A DNA stretch of 64,000 bases from contig RYZV01000001.1 of NCBI GenBank assembly GCA_004011965.1, forward strand, positions 507,726-571,725. Reading direction: 5' to 3'. The notes beneath the pieces were generated by a model, which was given only the letters and a program-made list of their open reading frames with translations, did not search any database and was not told the origin of the DNA. Source of the DNA: Mycoplasma sp. ATU-Cv-703 (GTDB taxonomy: Bacteria > Bacillota_I > Bacilli_A > Mycoplasmatales > Metamycoplasmataceae). The translations under genes were made by a program, and so were the position numbers. Of the stretch, positions 1-9,663 are shown in pieces (within the stretch, counting starts at the first letter, position 1; every line of letters starts with the position of its first letter).

Positions 1-1
1 T

Positions 2-775
2 GCTTCAATTGTTTATGACACTCGAACCGCTTCATTTCTGGCTGGTTACTTAGTTAGTCTTTACCTTGAGGCTCGCAGCGATATTTACCCGATGCCCAAA
101 GTTGGTACTTGGGGAGCTAAAAACATTTCCAATGTAACTGACTTTATGATCGGCTTTATTTACGGCGTTAATTACTACAACATTAACCGTCCGTCGGGCA
201 AACAATCAATCGCTTTTGGGCGGTTTGCTAATCGCGATTCGTACACTAACTCTGGTTTTGAAAAAGGCGGCGGTACTAAACAAGCCGATGAACTTTTAGC
301 CGAAGGAGTCAGCGTGCTTTTTCCTGTGGCCGGAATTCAAACGTCTGACGCAATTAGCAGAATTGAAAATTTGGGCGAAAGTTCCCGCAACACACTCAAG
401 GTGGTCGGAGTCGATAGCGACATGGTGCTAAGATACCCCGACAAACCCCAGTACTTTTTGACCTCAGTGATCAAAAATACCAAAGCGGCGATTATGGGCA
501 TGCACCGAGTTTTAGCGGGCAGCCCCGAAGCTGACCCTGACATTTTTAAGGGCTTAGGCGCTACGACAGTCGGAAATTTATCCAACCAACTAACTGGAGT
601 AGCTAATAACAGCGGTTCGGCAGCTTGGAGAGAAGTAAGTAATTCAGGAGCAATTTACCAAAAGGCAGTTGGGCCGGAAATAGTTGATATCGCCATTAAA
701 ACTGTGGTTGAAAAAACTTGAGACGAAGCGCTCATTTTGCTAGAGTCAATGAACCGCAACGAAATCCGTTTCTAG
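2..775 (+). CDS. BMP-family substrate-binding lipoprotein, 5' truncated
   Basis: The last 257 codons of a basic membrane protein (BMP/PnrA-like) family lipoprotein, open at the window edge, so its signal peptide is not visible. It aligns along its whole length with the complete paralogue just downstream (shared segments include VTDFMIG, IGVD/VGVDSDM and a KTWD ending). The family binds nucleosides outside the membrane for an ABC importer. The frame reads through TGA at 719-721 as Trp and ends at tag 773-775 with NRNEIRF. It shares a perfect 22-nt DNA match (31-52 with 1338-1359) with the paralogue, which suggests tandem duplication. The nucleoside ABC transporter at 14.0-18.2 kb is the likely partner (inference). 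Confidence 0.88.
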
Positions 776-853
776 CATTTTTAGTTGGTCAAACTACGTT
801 ATTTAAACTTAGCAAGGAAAGTTTCTTTCCATAGTTTTGCCTTGAAGTGCGAT

Positions 854-859
854 GCTATA
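854..859 (+). promoter_or_regulatory. Promoter -10 box of the second BMP lipoprotein gene
   Basis: TATAAT lies 32 nt upstream of the ATG, and an AAAGGA ribosome-binding site sits at 877-882. No convincing -35 box is visible, as is usual in mollicutes. The downstream BMP gene therefore probably has its own promoter, separate from the upstream copy. Confidence 0.6.
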
Positions 860-891
860 ATGCTCTATGAAAATGATGAAAGGAAATTCTG

Positions 892-2076
892 ATGCGTAAT
901 ACTAAGAAGTTAATGTTGGCTAGCCTGCTCGGTTTGGGCAGTTTGCCAGCTCTGAGTTTGGTCGCTTGCGGCGGAGGTGTGGCAGCCGGAGCAACTAACA
1001 TCGGTCTTGTAACCGACGCGGGTTCAATCAACGATAAGTCGTTTAACCAACAAGCTTGGGAAGGGGTCAAAGCAGTTGATCCAACCGTCTCTGAAGCGAA
1101 AAACGTGGTGCGTCCTTCAGCAACTAGTCCAGCTGCAATTGTTTCTGGTTACAAAACACTTTTAACTAACGGGATTAAAAACATTGTCGCGCCTGGCTTT
1201 TACCACCGCGATGCAATTCAGCTTTTTAACCAGGAACAAGGCGCTGCGAAAGATGACGTTAGGTTTATGCTACTTGACACGGAACTAGAAAATCGTGCGT
1301 CAAACACAGCTGAACTTACTTACGATACCCTTTCGGCTTCATTTCTGGCTGGTTACTTAACTAGTCTTTGGTTTGAAACTCAAGTCGAGCAATACCCCGA
1401 GCCCAAAGTTGGTATGTGAGGTGGCGGTCCTTTTCAAGGCGTAACTGATTTTATGATCGGTCTAGTTTACGGAATTAAGTACTACAACGAAACACGCGCA
1501 GTTGGTAAAAAAGCGGTTTCTTTCGCGACTTTCAACAACAAAGATAATTACACTGATACCGGTTTTGAACCAGGTAAAGGTCGGGCAAGAGCCGACGCGT
1601 TAATCGCCAGCGGAGCTAAAGTTATTTTTCCAGTCGCCGGACCTCAAATTCAAGATGTTTTCGCATCCGCAGAAGCAGCTGGTAAAAACGACATTCGCGT
1701 AATCGGAGTCGACACAGACATGGCTAATCGTTACGACAAGCAAAAAGACTGGTTCATTACTTCGGTTCTTAAAAACATTAAGGACTCGGTGAGTGGACTT
1801 TACAAAGTTATTACCAATTCGCCTGACGCTGACAAAGAAACTTTCAAAGGTCTTGGTCAAATTACCCGCGGTAACTTTGCTAACAAACTAACCCAATTAG
1901 CTGATAACACCACGCTAGGTGCCTGGTCAAAAGTGAGCGATCCGGGCAGTTTTTACAAAAAAGTGGTTGAGGACAAAGCGCTAATCACAAAAGCGGAAGA
2001 CTTAACCAAAGGCAAAACTTGGGACGACGCTTACAACGAATTAATTAAACTTGACAACAACGACATTAGAGCGTAA
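892..2076 (+). CDS. BMP-family nucleoside-binding lipoprotein
   Basis: A 394-residue substrate-binding lipoprotein of the BMP/PnrA family. The N-terminus carries a basic n-region, a hydrophobic stretch and a SLVAC lipobox with Cys26 as the lipidated residue. Family hallmarks follow: TDAGSINDKSFNQ near residues 40-53, then IGVDTDM and a C-terminal KGKTWDDAYNEL. The frame crosses TGA at 1417-1419 (Trp). A ribosome-binding site AAAGGA precedes the ATG by about 9 nt and a strong terminator follows at 2102. It is a full-length tandem paralogue of the gene ending at 775. It is expected to deliver nucleosides to the ABC importer encoded at 14.0-18.2 kb; the exact ligand cannot be told from sequence. 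Confidence 0.93.
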
Positions 2077-2101
2077 ATACCACTAACAAGAGCACTTTCT
2101 A

Positions 2102-2127
2102 AACTAGCCGCGAGGCTAGTTTTTTTG
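2102..2127 (+). terminator. Rho-independent terminator after the BMP gene
   Basis: A perfect 8-bp stem (AACTAGCC/GGCTAGTT) with GCGA loop is followed by a T run, 25 nt after the stop codon. Confidence 0.9.
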
Positions 2128-2156
2128 CTACGATTAGAGCTTTTAAACGTTAAGTG

Positions 2157-2204
2157 CTCGCTTGCCAAAAGGGTCCATTTGAAAAAAACTCGCTTGCCAA
2201 AAGG
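2157..2204 (+). repeat. Two direct 16-bp repeats upstream of pheS
   Basis: CTCGCTTGCCAAAAGG occurs at 2157-2172 and again at 2189-2204, exactly 32 bp apart, about three helical turns. The second copy ends 6 bp before the pheS -10 box, so the pair covers the -35 region. It could be an operator or activator site, or a small duplication. Confidence 0.75.
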
Positions 2205-2210
2205 CCTTAG

Positions 2211-2216
2211 TATAAT
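2211..2216 (+). promoter_or_regulatory. pheST promoter -10 box
   Basis: TATAAT lies 68 nt upstream of the pheS ATG. The leader of about 60 nt ends in the ribosome-binding site AAGGAG at 2272-2277. I see no T-box specifier or antiterminator in it. Confidence 0.65.
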
Positions 2217-2284
2217 GGTATTATCAAACTGATTAATTAGACATTAGTAGGAGCAGAGCAAAAATTATCGCAAGGAGTTTTTGG

Positions 2285-3247
2285 ATGAAAGTAGAAGCGG
2301 TCAAAACTTGGGAAGATTTAAAAAAACTTAAACACGCTTTTTACGGACCGACGGGACCAGTCGTTAAACTCAAGCAACAACTTAAAAAAGCTTCGCCGTC
2401 CGAAAAACCTACGCTGGGTAAAAAACTGCAAACTTTAGTGGCTGCCCAGGAGCAAAAATTTGCTGCGGTCGTCAAAAACCTGGAACTTGAAGCGGTTGAA
2501 AAAAGAATTAAAACCGAAACCGTGGACATTAGTACTCCCATTGGCCCTGCCGGTAGTTTGCACCCGCTAACTTTAATTGCTAACCGCGCTCGTCAGTGAC
2601 TACTTAGTCAAGGATACTTTGAGACAAGCGGATCGGTAGTTGAAAATGACGAATTTAATTTTGAACGACTTAGCGTTCCTAAAGACCATCCTTCGCGCGA
2701 AATGCACGACACGCTTTACATTGACAAAGTTTTACTGCTGCGCACGCACAATACCAGTTTATCGGCCCGCGAAATGGCCGAGCGACCTAACCAAAATTTT
2801 GCCCAGTTTTCGATCGGCAGCGTCTACCGCAACGACGTGGACGATGCAACGCACTCACACCAATTTTTGCAACTAGATTTAGTTAATGTGGGTCCTTACG
2901 GACTTCCTGAGTTAATTTGAACTTTAGAAAATTTAGTTAACTTCATTTTGGAAGGGAAGTACGAAATTCGTCTCCGCCCTTCGTACTTTCCTTTCACGAG
3001 TCCGTCGCTGGAAATGGACATTAAAATCGCCGGACGCTGAACGGAAGTTTTGGGGGCTGGATTAATTGCTCGGAGCGTTTTTGACAAAGCCGGCTACCAA
3101 AGCAACCAAAATGGTTTTGCGGCCGGAATTGGTCTTGACCGTCTGGCGATGGTAAAGTACCAAATTCCTGACATCCGCGAATTTTACAAGAATGATCTCC
3201 GCTTTTTAAGTCAGTTTAGAGGAGCCGAAAAATGCTTTTCTCATTAA
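2285..3247 (+). CDS. pheS: Phenylalanyl-tRNA synthetase alpha subunit
   Basis: Catalytic class II subunit (320 residues) of the alpha2-beta2 enzyme that charges tRNA-Phe. Motif 2 is readable as SVYRNDVDDATHSHQF and motif 3 as GIGLDRLAM near the C-terminus, followed by the DIRxxxxNDLRFL ending typical of PheS. In-frame TGA codons at 2597, 2918 and 3038 are Trp. AAGGAG at 2272-2277 supports the ATG. It overlaps pheT by 16 nt, so the two subunits are translationally coupled in one operon. It is slightly shorter than the usual 330-350 residues. Confidence 0.97.
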
Positions 3248-5403
3248 AGGAGTTAAGGCGTTTAGCTAACTTACCAATTGAAATGGGCGACCAACTGGTT
3301 GTTGATGCGCTAGTTCAACTCGGTTTTGAGGTTGAATCGCAAACCGCGTTTCCTTACGTTGAGAAAGTTAAGTTTGGGCGTGTTCACGCGGTTGAACCCA
3401 ATCCCCAGGCCGACCGTCTTTCGGTTTGCCAAGTGGTTTTTAACGACCTAACTCGCACGATTCAAACAAGTGCGACTAACGTGAGAGTCGGAGCGGTAGT
3501 GGCTGCTTTTGTGAGCGGATCAAAGCTGGGCGAAACAGTCTTTTCACCCCGCAAGATGCAAGGCGTTGTTTCCGAAGGGATGCTAATTTCGCTGAGCGAA
3601 GTCGGTTATCCAAGCGCGCTGTTGGGCGAGCTGGGCGAAGGAATCACACTTTTTGAAACTGACACCGACCTTAATTTAAATCCCATCGACTTTTTAGGTT
3701 TAAACGACACTTTACTCGACATTACCGTTTTACCAAATCGCCCTAACAGTCGCTGTTACCAAGCGATCGCCCGCGAGTTAGCCGCTTTTTTTCACCGTCA
3801 AGTGACGCGCGAACATTGAAATAAGTTTCGTCCGTTTGGCAATTTAAAAGCTAGCGCTCTGGCTGGCAACGACTACGTTTTGGTCGGTGCCAAAGCTGAT
3901 TTTCAAATCACTTGAGCCGAAAAACTGCTTATCGTTAAAAGCGGGTTTGCTTTAGGCGACAAAATCACCAACTTAATTAACTTAACTCTTTTAATGAGCG
4001 GCTTACCCATTAGCGTTTACGACCAGGACAAAATTGGAACCTCGCTCAGTTTGGTCAAGGTGTCAGACGAAAACATTGCTTGGGCTGACCACCGCTACAA
4101 CTTAAGAAACAACTTGGTTGTTCGCGACAAAAGTCAAATTATTGGTTTAACTGGTCTTGGCCCCATCGATTTTTTCCGTGCTAGCGAACTTTCCAAACAA
4201 CTGGTGATTGAAGTGGCAGTTTTTAACCGCGCCGATGTGTTAGCAAACTTAAAGTTAACCGCCGCCAGCGGCTCTAGTTCCCAGGGTCAAATTCACGCCC
4301 GATCGCTTGGAATTGGCGCGCTTTTAAGAGCGCTCAGTTTTTTAAAAACGCGCTTAGGTGACCTAACTAGTCTAACCGGTTTTAAACTTCCGCCCCGGCG
4401 TTTACTTGAGTTAGATAACCAAGTTCTCAGTCAAATTGCGGGCGAAGACATTAGTCAAACCGACAAGTTTGTGGCAGTCATGCTCAGTCTTGAAACAATC
4501 GGTTTTGAAATTGACCGCGGCAAAATAGCTCTTCCCTACGATCGCCAAGACGTGATTAGTCAATCGGACTTAGCGAGCGAAATTTTGCGTTTTTACGGGC
4601 TAGGTTTTTTAAAACCGCGACCACCCGCGCCGAGTCGAGGTGAGGTCGTCTGACCAAAACAATTAATTTGAAAACTAGTCGGTTTCGGTTTGAGTCAGAT
4701 CTATTCTTACTTGCTAGTGGATTGGGAAGATAACCAGTTTGATTTTTTTAAGCTTGGTAAACCGATCAAACTTTTAGATTACCCTTCAAAACTTTACAGC
4801 AGCATTCGCAACTCGCTAGTGAGCAGTTTTTTGCCGATCGTAGATTACCACTTAAAACGGAAAATAAGTCCGCTGGGTTTTTTTGAAATTGGTCAAATCC
4901 ACTTAAACACCAAAGTTTTAGGTCTTTGCCAAACTGAGACGGACTTTCAATCTTTTAAAACAAAAGTGGCCGCTCTATGTCCGCCCGGGGTCAGTTTTGT
5001 CCGCAGCACTTACGTCCATTTACACCCAGGTCAAAGCGCTGAGATTTTGCTTAACAAACAAAAGATTGGTTACCTTGGCCAACTTCACCCGGCTTTTTAC
5101 GATCAACCTGTTTACTTTGCCGAAATTAACTTAACCCACTTAACCAAACTCCAAGAGACCAAAACGCTCACCTTTAGCGCTTACCAAAACGATCCGCTCA
5201 AAGTTCGCGACCTGACGCTTAGTTTTAAGCCCGGGGAGAGCGCCGAAAAAACGCTCACCCAAATTAGTGCCATTCCGGGAATTTGGCAAATTCAAGAAAT
5301 TGGTCGCTACCTTAAAAAAGATGGTCAAGTTAATGTGACTTACCGGGTGAGCGGACATGCGAAGGCGATCGGAATCTTTGAAAGTAAGTTTTACCGCACG
5401 TAG
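3232..5403 (+). CDS. pheT: Phenylalanyl-tRNA synthetase beta subunit
   Basis: Beta subunit (723 residues) of PheRS, which supplies tRNA binding and editing. The N-terminal OB-fold tRNA-binding domain is clear (VEKVKFGRV, then NPQADRLSVCQV, roughly residues 40-150). B3/B4 and B5 regions follow, and the C-terminal FDX-ACB anticodon-binding domain begins near FSAYQNDPLKVRDLTL. TGA codons at 3817, 3913, 4651 and 4669 are read as Trp. It is shorter than the usual ~800 residues. The start is placed at the ATG inside the pheS end, with AGAGGAG about 8 nt upstream. Confidence 0.95.
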
Positions 5404-5439
5404 ACCCGCCCGGTTTAGTCTATATTTAAGTTGGTGTTT

Positions 5440-6237
5440 ATGAAAAAAAATCTCAACGTTTTGTTCATCGGAGACATTTTTGGTCGGCCAGCGGTCGAAG
5501 CGTTAGCAACTTGCCTGGCTAAGTTAGTTAAACTTCACCGGGTTGATTTTGTGATTGCACAAAGCGAAAATGTATCCGATCGCAAGGGACTAGTTAAGGC
5601 CGATTATGAACGTCTAAAAGAAATCGGCGTCCAAGCTTTTACGCTTGGCAATCACGTTTGAGCCAAAGACGGCATTAAACAAATTATTGCTAACTCTGAC
5701 GTGATTCGCCCTTTCAACGTCCACAGCGATTACCCGGGTGAGGGAACGCGCGTTTTTAAAATTGCTTCCCAAACTTTGCGGGTCACTTCCATGCTCGGAG
5801 TGACTTTTAACGAATTAACTGACAATTGGAAACAAAGTCAGGCCGACAATTTTTTTGACGCCTTTGATTTGATTGAGAAAGACTATCCGCGCACGGATTA
5901 CCACCTAATTGATTTTCACGGGGAAACAACGAGCGAAAAAAATGTTTTTGGTCTTTACGTGGATGGTAAGGCGAGCGCTCTAGTTGGCACGCACACCCAC
6001 GTCCAAACTAACGACGCCCGCATTTTGCCGCGCGGCCTAGCTTACATTACTGACGCTGGTATGACTGGTCCGAGCAACTCAGCGATCGGTGCCGAGTTTA
6101 AAAGTGTCTACCGTAAAATGCGCTTTGACGCTCGGAGCAAGTTTATCGTTTCGCAAAACCGCGTCCAGTTTAACGGCGTTTTAATTCGTTTTTCTCCGCA
6201 CGGGCACAAAATTAAGAGTTTAAACTTTCTAGTTTAA
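5440..6237 (+). CDS. YmdB-family metallophosphoesterase
   Basis: A 265-residue calcineurin-like phosphoesterase of the YmdB/TIGR00282 type. Metal-binding motifs are visible in order: GDIFGRP (Asp12), SENVSDRKG, GNHVW, DFHGETTSEK and GTHTHVQTND. In Bacillus the family has cyclic-nucleotide phosphodiesterase activity and partners RNase Y; which substrate is used here is not known. TGA at 5659 is Trp. The ATG at 5440 is chosen because it gives the canonical MKK(x)nVLFIGDIFG start. There is no ribosome-binding site, and a TATATT box at 5421-5426 ends 13 nt before the ATG, so the transcript may be leaderless. Confidence 0.93.
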
Positions 6238-6281
6238 TTTAAGATTGTTATACTTCTATCAGTTACTTGGTATTCAAGCAC

Positions 6282-7997
6282 ATGGATAAACATAACCAAC
6301 CTCGCAAAAACGCCTGAGGAACGATCAGGCGTGTTTTTGGTCGCGGTGTTCAGGCGACTTTAAACAGCGTGGAATGAATTGGTAATAAGTTTCCTAAACC
6401 GATTTACCTTTTCCTATTTTTAGTCATTATTATCGTTTTTGTTTCAATGATTTTAAGTCTCGCCGTGCCAAACGGAGTTGTTTTAGAAGGTCTTAACCAA
6501 GACCAACCGGTTCACTTTTTTAACTTGATTGGCCGAGACGGAATTATTTGGTGACTGAAAAACTTCATTCCCAACTTTATGGCTCTTTCCACAACGGGAA
6601 TTGTCATCATCACCACCGTCTTTGTTAATGTGGCCGAAAAAGCTGGTTTTGTGGATTTAGTGATGCGGAAAATTGCGACTGCCGTTTCGCGCAAAATTCT
6701 CACGCCGATGATGATTATGATTGGTTGCTTAACTAACTTAGCAGCTGACGCAGGTTACTTAATTTTGATTCCTCTAGCTGGACTGCTTTACTACCGGGCT
6801 GGTCGCCACCCACTAGCGGGGATTGCGGCTGTTTTTGCTGGCGTGTCGGGCGGGTTTGTCACCACGCTTTTGCCAGGAACGATTGACGTGATTATGACTT
6901 CACTGACTAACGATATTTTGGCTCAGCAAGGTTATGAACATTTGAGCATCAACCCGATGTCAATTTACTACTTCACGCTCACACTGTTTTTCCTTTACAT
7001 TATTGTCGGTTGAGCTTTGACTGATTTAGTGATTGAAAAAAGACTCCACCAACGTTATAAATTTGAGCGTCCAGCTCACATCGTGGTTGGTGAAAAAACT
7101 AAACTGACCCATCTTCAACGCCGGGGATTAATCGCGGCCCTAATTTTTATCGCGCTTTACGTAATTGTTTTTGTGCTGTTTATTACCGTGCCCGGAGCAC
7201 CTTTTAGCGGTTTTATTTACGAGATTCAAAACATTCCCGCCGGTTTTAAAATTCAAGATTACCAGCCGCTCAACCACCTAGCTCTAATCATCGGCTTTCT
7301 TTTTCTGGGGATTGGAATAGTTTACGGCTTTTTTGCCCAAACTTTTAAATCGCCTCAAGATGTAATTGATAGTTTAGTGGAAGGTTTTAAAAAAGTCGTT
7401 CCGGCTCTAATTCTTTTCATGGTCATGGCTCAGTTTATCGCGGCACTGAGTCAATCTAACATCGGAATTGTATCGGGGTATTACTTGGGGATCGGTCTAG
7501 TCAAAATTTCTAATCCGCTCGTCGTGTTGGCGCTTTTTGTAATCGTAGTGGCATTTTTTAACTTGATGATGGCCGGCTTAACTTCTAAGTGGGGCATCTT
7601 AGGTCCGATCTTTCTATTAGCTCTTGCCAAGGCGGGCATTGATCCGAGCGTGACCACGGCTGCTTACCGGGTTGGCGATAGCGCGACTAATTTAATTGCT
7701 CCTTTGATGGCTTACTTTCCGCTCATTTTAATGTGAACCAAAGATTGGGTAGTTAAGGAACAGCGCGCACGGTTTGAGATGGGCTCGCTTATGTCAATCA
7801 TGTTTCCGTACGCGGTGTGCTTTTTAATTGTCGGTTTAACGACTCTCCTAGTTTGGGTAGCGATCGGTACACCGCTTGGAGTCGGCAGTCATGTTTACCT
7901 CAAACCTTCGGAAGAAGACCTAGCTTTTTTGGCGCCTTTCCAATCGGATTGACGGCTCGTTAATTCACCAACCGAAATTTTTAAATTGAGAATTTAA
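6282..7997 (+). CDS. AbgT-family membrane transporter
   Basis: A 571-residue polytopic membrane protein of the AbgT family (type member: E. coli p-aminobenzoyl-glutamate transporter). Diagnostic stretches include NLIGRDGI...WWL, NVAEKAGF, GLTSKWGILGPIF, YRVGDSATNLIAPLM and AYFPLILMW. About ten or more hydrophobic segments are visible. TGA codons, for example at 6316, 6552, 7011 and 7734, are Trp. Members export antifolate drugs or import folate breakdown products, so the substrate here is uncertain; a dipeptide or folate fragment is possible. TATACT at 6249-6254 lies 27 nt upstream. The gene appears monocistronic. Confidence 0.9.
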
Positions 7998-8042
7998 AGC
8001 CGCTACTGGACGGGATATTTTGGTTTTTTTGAACCTAAATGC

Positions 8043-8114
8043 TACAATATAGGTGCTATTCTAATTTCGAGGAATAGCGATCCAATACCAAGATCATTCG
8101 AGATCTCTATAGAG
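8043..8114 (+). promoter_or_regulatory. Promoter and structured leader of a lipoprotein gene
   Basis: A TACAAT -10 box (8043-8048) is followed by a 7-bp hairpin (GCTATTC/GAATAGC, 8055-8078) and a perfect 10-bp palindrome CTCTATAGAG (8105-8114). The leader of about 100 nt is long for this genome and ends with a weak GAAAGG 19 nt before the ATG. Regulation of the surface protein at this level is possible but unproven. Confidence 0.5.
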
Positions 8115-8150
8115 GTTTTAAAACAGAAAGGTTTGTTTAAAACAATTAGT

Positions 8151-8852
8151 ATGAATAAAAAATTATTCTTGAGTTTCGGAGCGCTAATTGGGATTACAGC
8201 ACCACTTGCAGCTGTGGTAGCTTGCGGTCCTAAAGCGAAAACCGATGACGAGTTGGTGAAAGAGTACACTGGTAAAATCCAGACTTCTTACACCACCACA
8301 AAGAAAGATGTCCTTGTAGATACTTTAAACCTTAAAGTAAACGATGAGACAAAAGCCGAAGTACTAGGAATTGCAGATTTTCCTAAGCCTGATGAGGCTA
8401 CAGTTGTAACAATGACTGTTGCTCAATTGGACGCAGCTGCAGGTACTGTAAAAGTTAAAGTTGATGTTAAAAGAGGTAGCGCTACGGATTCAAAAGAAGT
8501 TAATGTTACTGGCTTCAAAAAACCAGACGCACCTTCTGATGACCAAAAAGCTGTTGACGAATATCTAGCTGGAATTCAAGCTTCTTACACAACTAGCAAA
8601 ACTACCACAGCGGCATCTGCATCAGGTATCTCAACTTCAACAACTTGAAACACTATTGCGGACGCAAATACCGCTTTGGGTATAACAATTCCAACAACAC
8701 TTCCAGAAGGAATTACAGTCACATTTAAAGTAACTGCTGTGGAAACGCCAACGGGAGCACAAGGGAGCGTTAAATTCGATCTTACTGCAACCAAAGGAAG
8801 CACCAGCAAAGCAAAATCAGTCACAGTTACTGGTTGAGCAGCTGAGGCCTAA
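8151..8852 (+). CDS. Lipoprotein with two related ~90-residue domains
   Basis: A 233-residue surface lipoprotein. The signal peptide ends in AVVAC, with Cys25 lipidated. The mature part holds two related units, roughly 30-125 and 128-230. Each begins DD(E/Q)..V.EY...IQ(T/A)SYTT, and each ends with a repeat of the form K(V/F)(K/D)V..(K)RGS/KGS followed by VTG(F/W). This resembles the lipoprotein-associated repeat domain common in mycoplasma surface proteins (Lipoprotein_17-like; recalled, not searched). TGA at 8646 and 8833 are Trp. Function is unknown; such proteins often vary antigenically. The base composition is richer in ACT/GCT (Thr/Ala) codons than the neighbours. Confidence 0.85.
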
Positions 8853-8914
8853 GCAGATATCTCTTTTTAAGTTAAACAACAAAAAACAAGCAATTAAATC
8901 TTAAGATTTTGCAT

Positions 8915-8942
8915 AAGACTAACCGTGAGGTTAGTCTTTTTT
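8915..8942 (+). terminator. Rho-independent terminator after the repeat lipoprotein
   Basis: A 10-bp stem AAGACTAACC/GGTTAGTCTT with GTGA loop runs into a short T stretch. Confidence 0.9.
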
Positions 8943-8948
8943 ATCGTT

Positions 8949-8954
8949 TATAAT
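8949..8954 (+). promoter_or_regulatory. Promoter -10 box of the PHP-ATPase operon
   Basis: TATAAT lies 31 nt before the PHP-gene ATG, just after the preceding terminator, with a GCAGGAGG ribosome-binding site at 8971-8978. The three-gene operon is therefore an independent transcription unit. Confidence 0.65.
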
Positions 8955-8985
8955 CAGAACAGTTTACAGAGCAGGAGGTTGGCAG

Positions 8986-9663
8986 ATGAAAATTGACTTG
9001 CACTTGCATTCGCCCGCTTCCTCGTCCAACGGCGATTCGATTGGATGAAAATCGCTCCACCACGCGCTGCAAAAGTTAAAACTGCATCGCGTTAAAGTCG
9101 CGTCTTTTACCGACCACAACACTTTTGACGCCCAGTTTTACTTACAAGCTCGTCAACTAGCCAAAACCGCTGACATTCATCTTTTACCTGGAATCGAGGT
9201 GGATGTGCTGCGCTCCAACGATCGCCGGGCCAACTTACTAATAATTTTTGACGGCGATCTAAGCTCAGCAGAACTACAGAAGATTGAGCAAATTGCTCGG
9301 CAAAACCTTCTTTTTAAACAAGGTATCAGCATTAATAAGGTCAACGAGTTATTTAGCGATTTTGAAACGCTCAGAATTCCCCACGTGGGCAAAAACGACT
9401 TTTTTTGCCCCGAAGATTTAAAACTACTTCGCTACGACGCTGTGGAAGTTAGTAGTTTTGACCACCCCAACTACCGCAAGTATTGCAAAACCGATGCGCA
9501 AAAAGCGGTCGTCGCTTTTTCCGATACCCACGTTTGGAAAAAATACCCTCAACACGGAAAAAAACTGATTACTTGGGTGCCTATTAATGAAAAGTCTTTG
9601 ACAGCTTTAAAAACCGCCTTGGCCCAGCCAAGTGTTTACGCGCGAGAAGGAGAACCATGTTAA
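8986..9663 (+). CDS. PHP-domain phosphoesterase
   Basis: A 225-residue PHP-domain protein (metal-dependent phosphoesterase or nuclease fold). Metal-ligand motifs are all present: DLHLHSP at the N-terminus (His6, His8), FTDHNTFD, LPGIEVDV, a HVGKND motif near residue 133 and FSDTHVWKKYP near the C-terminus. TGA at 9046 is Trp. It overlaps the ATPase gene by 7 nt. Related PHP domains are found fused to SMC-like ATPases in large proteins annotated as TrlF family; here the two halves are separate genes. The natural substrate is unknown; a nuclease or nucleotide-phosphatase role is inferred from the fold. Confidence 0.88.

Noticed and set aside
1417-1419. Apparent frameshifts or split genes at in-frame TGA codons (here and in dozens of genes)
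   Set aside because: The frame continues with conserved sequence at each site and Trp is expected at many of them, so TGA is a Trp codon and the genes are intact.
2217-2284. A T-box riboswitch before pheS
   Set aside because: The leader is too short and lacks the T-box sequence and terminator/antiterminator hairpins.
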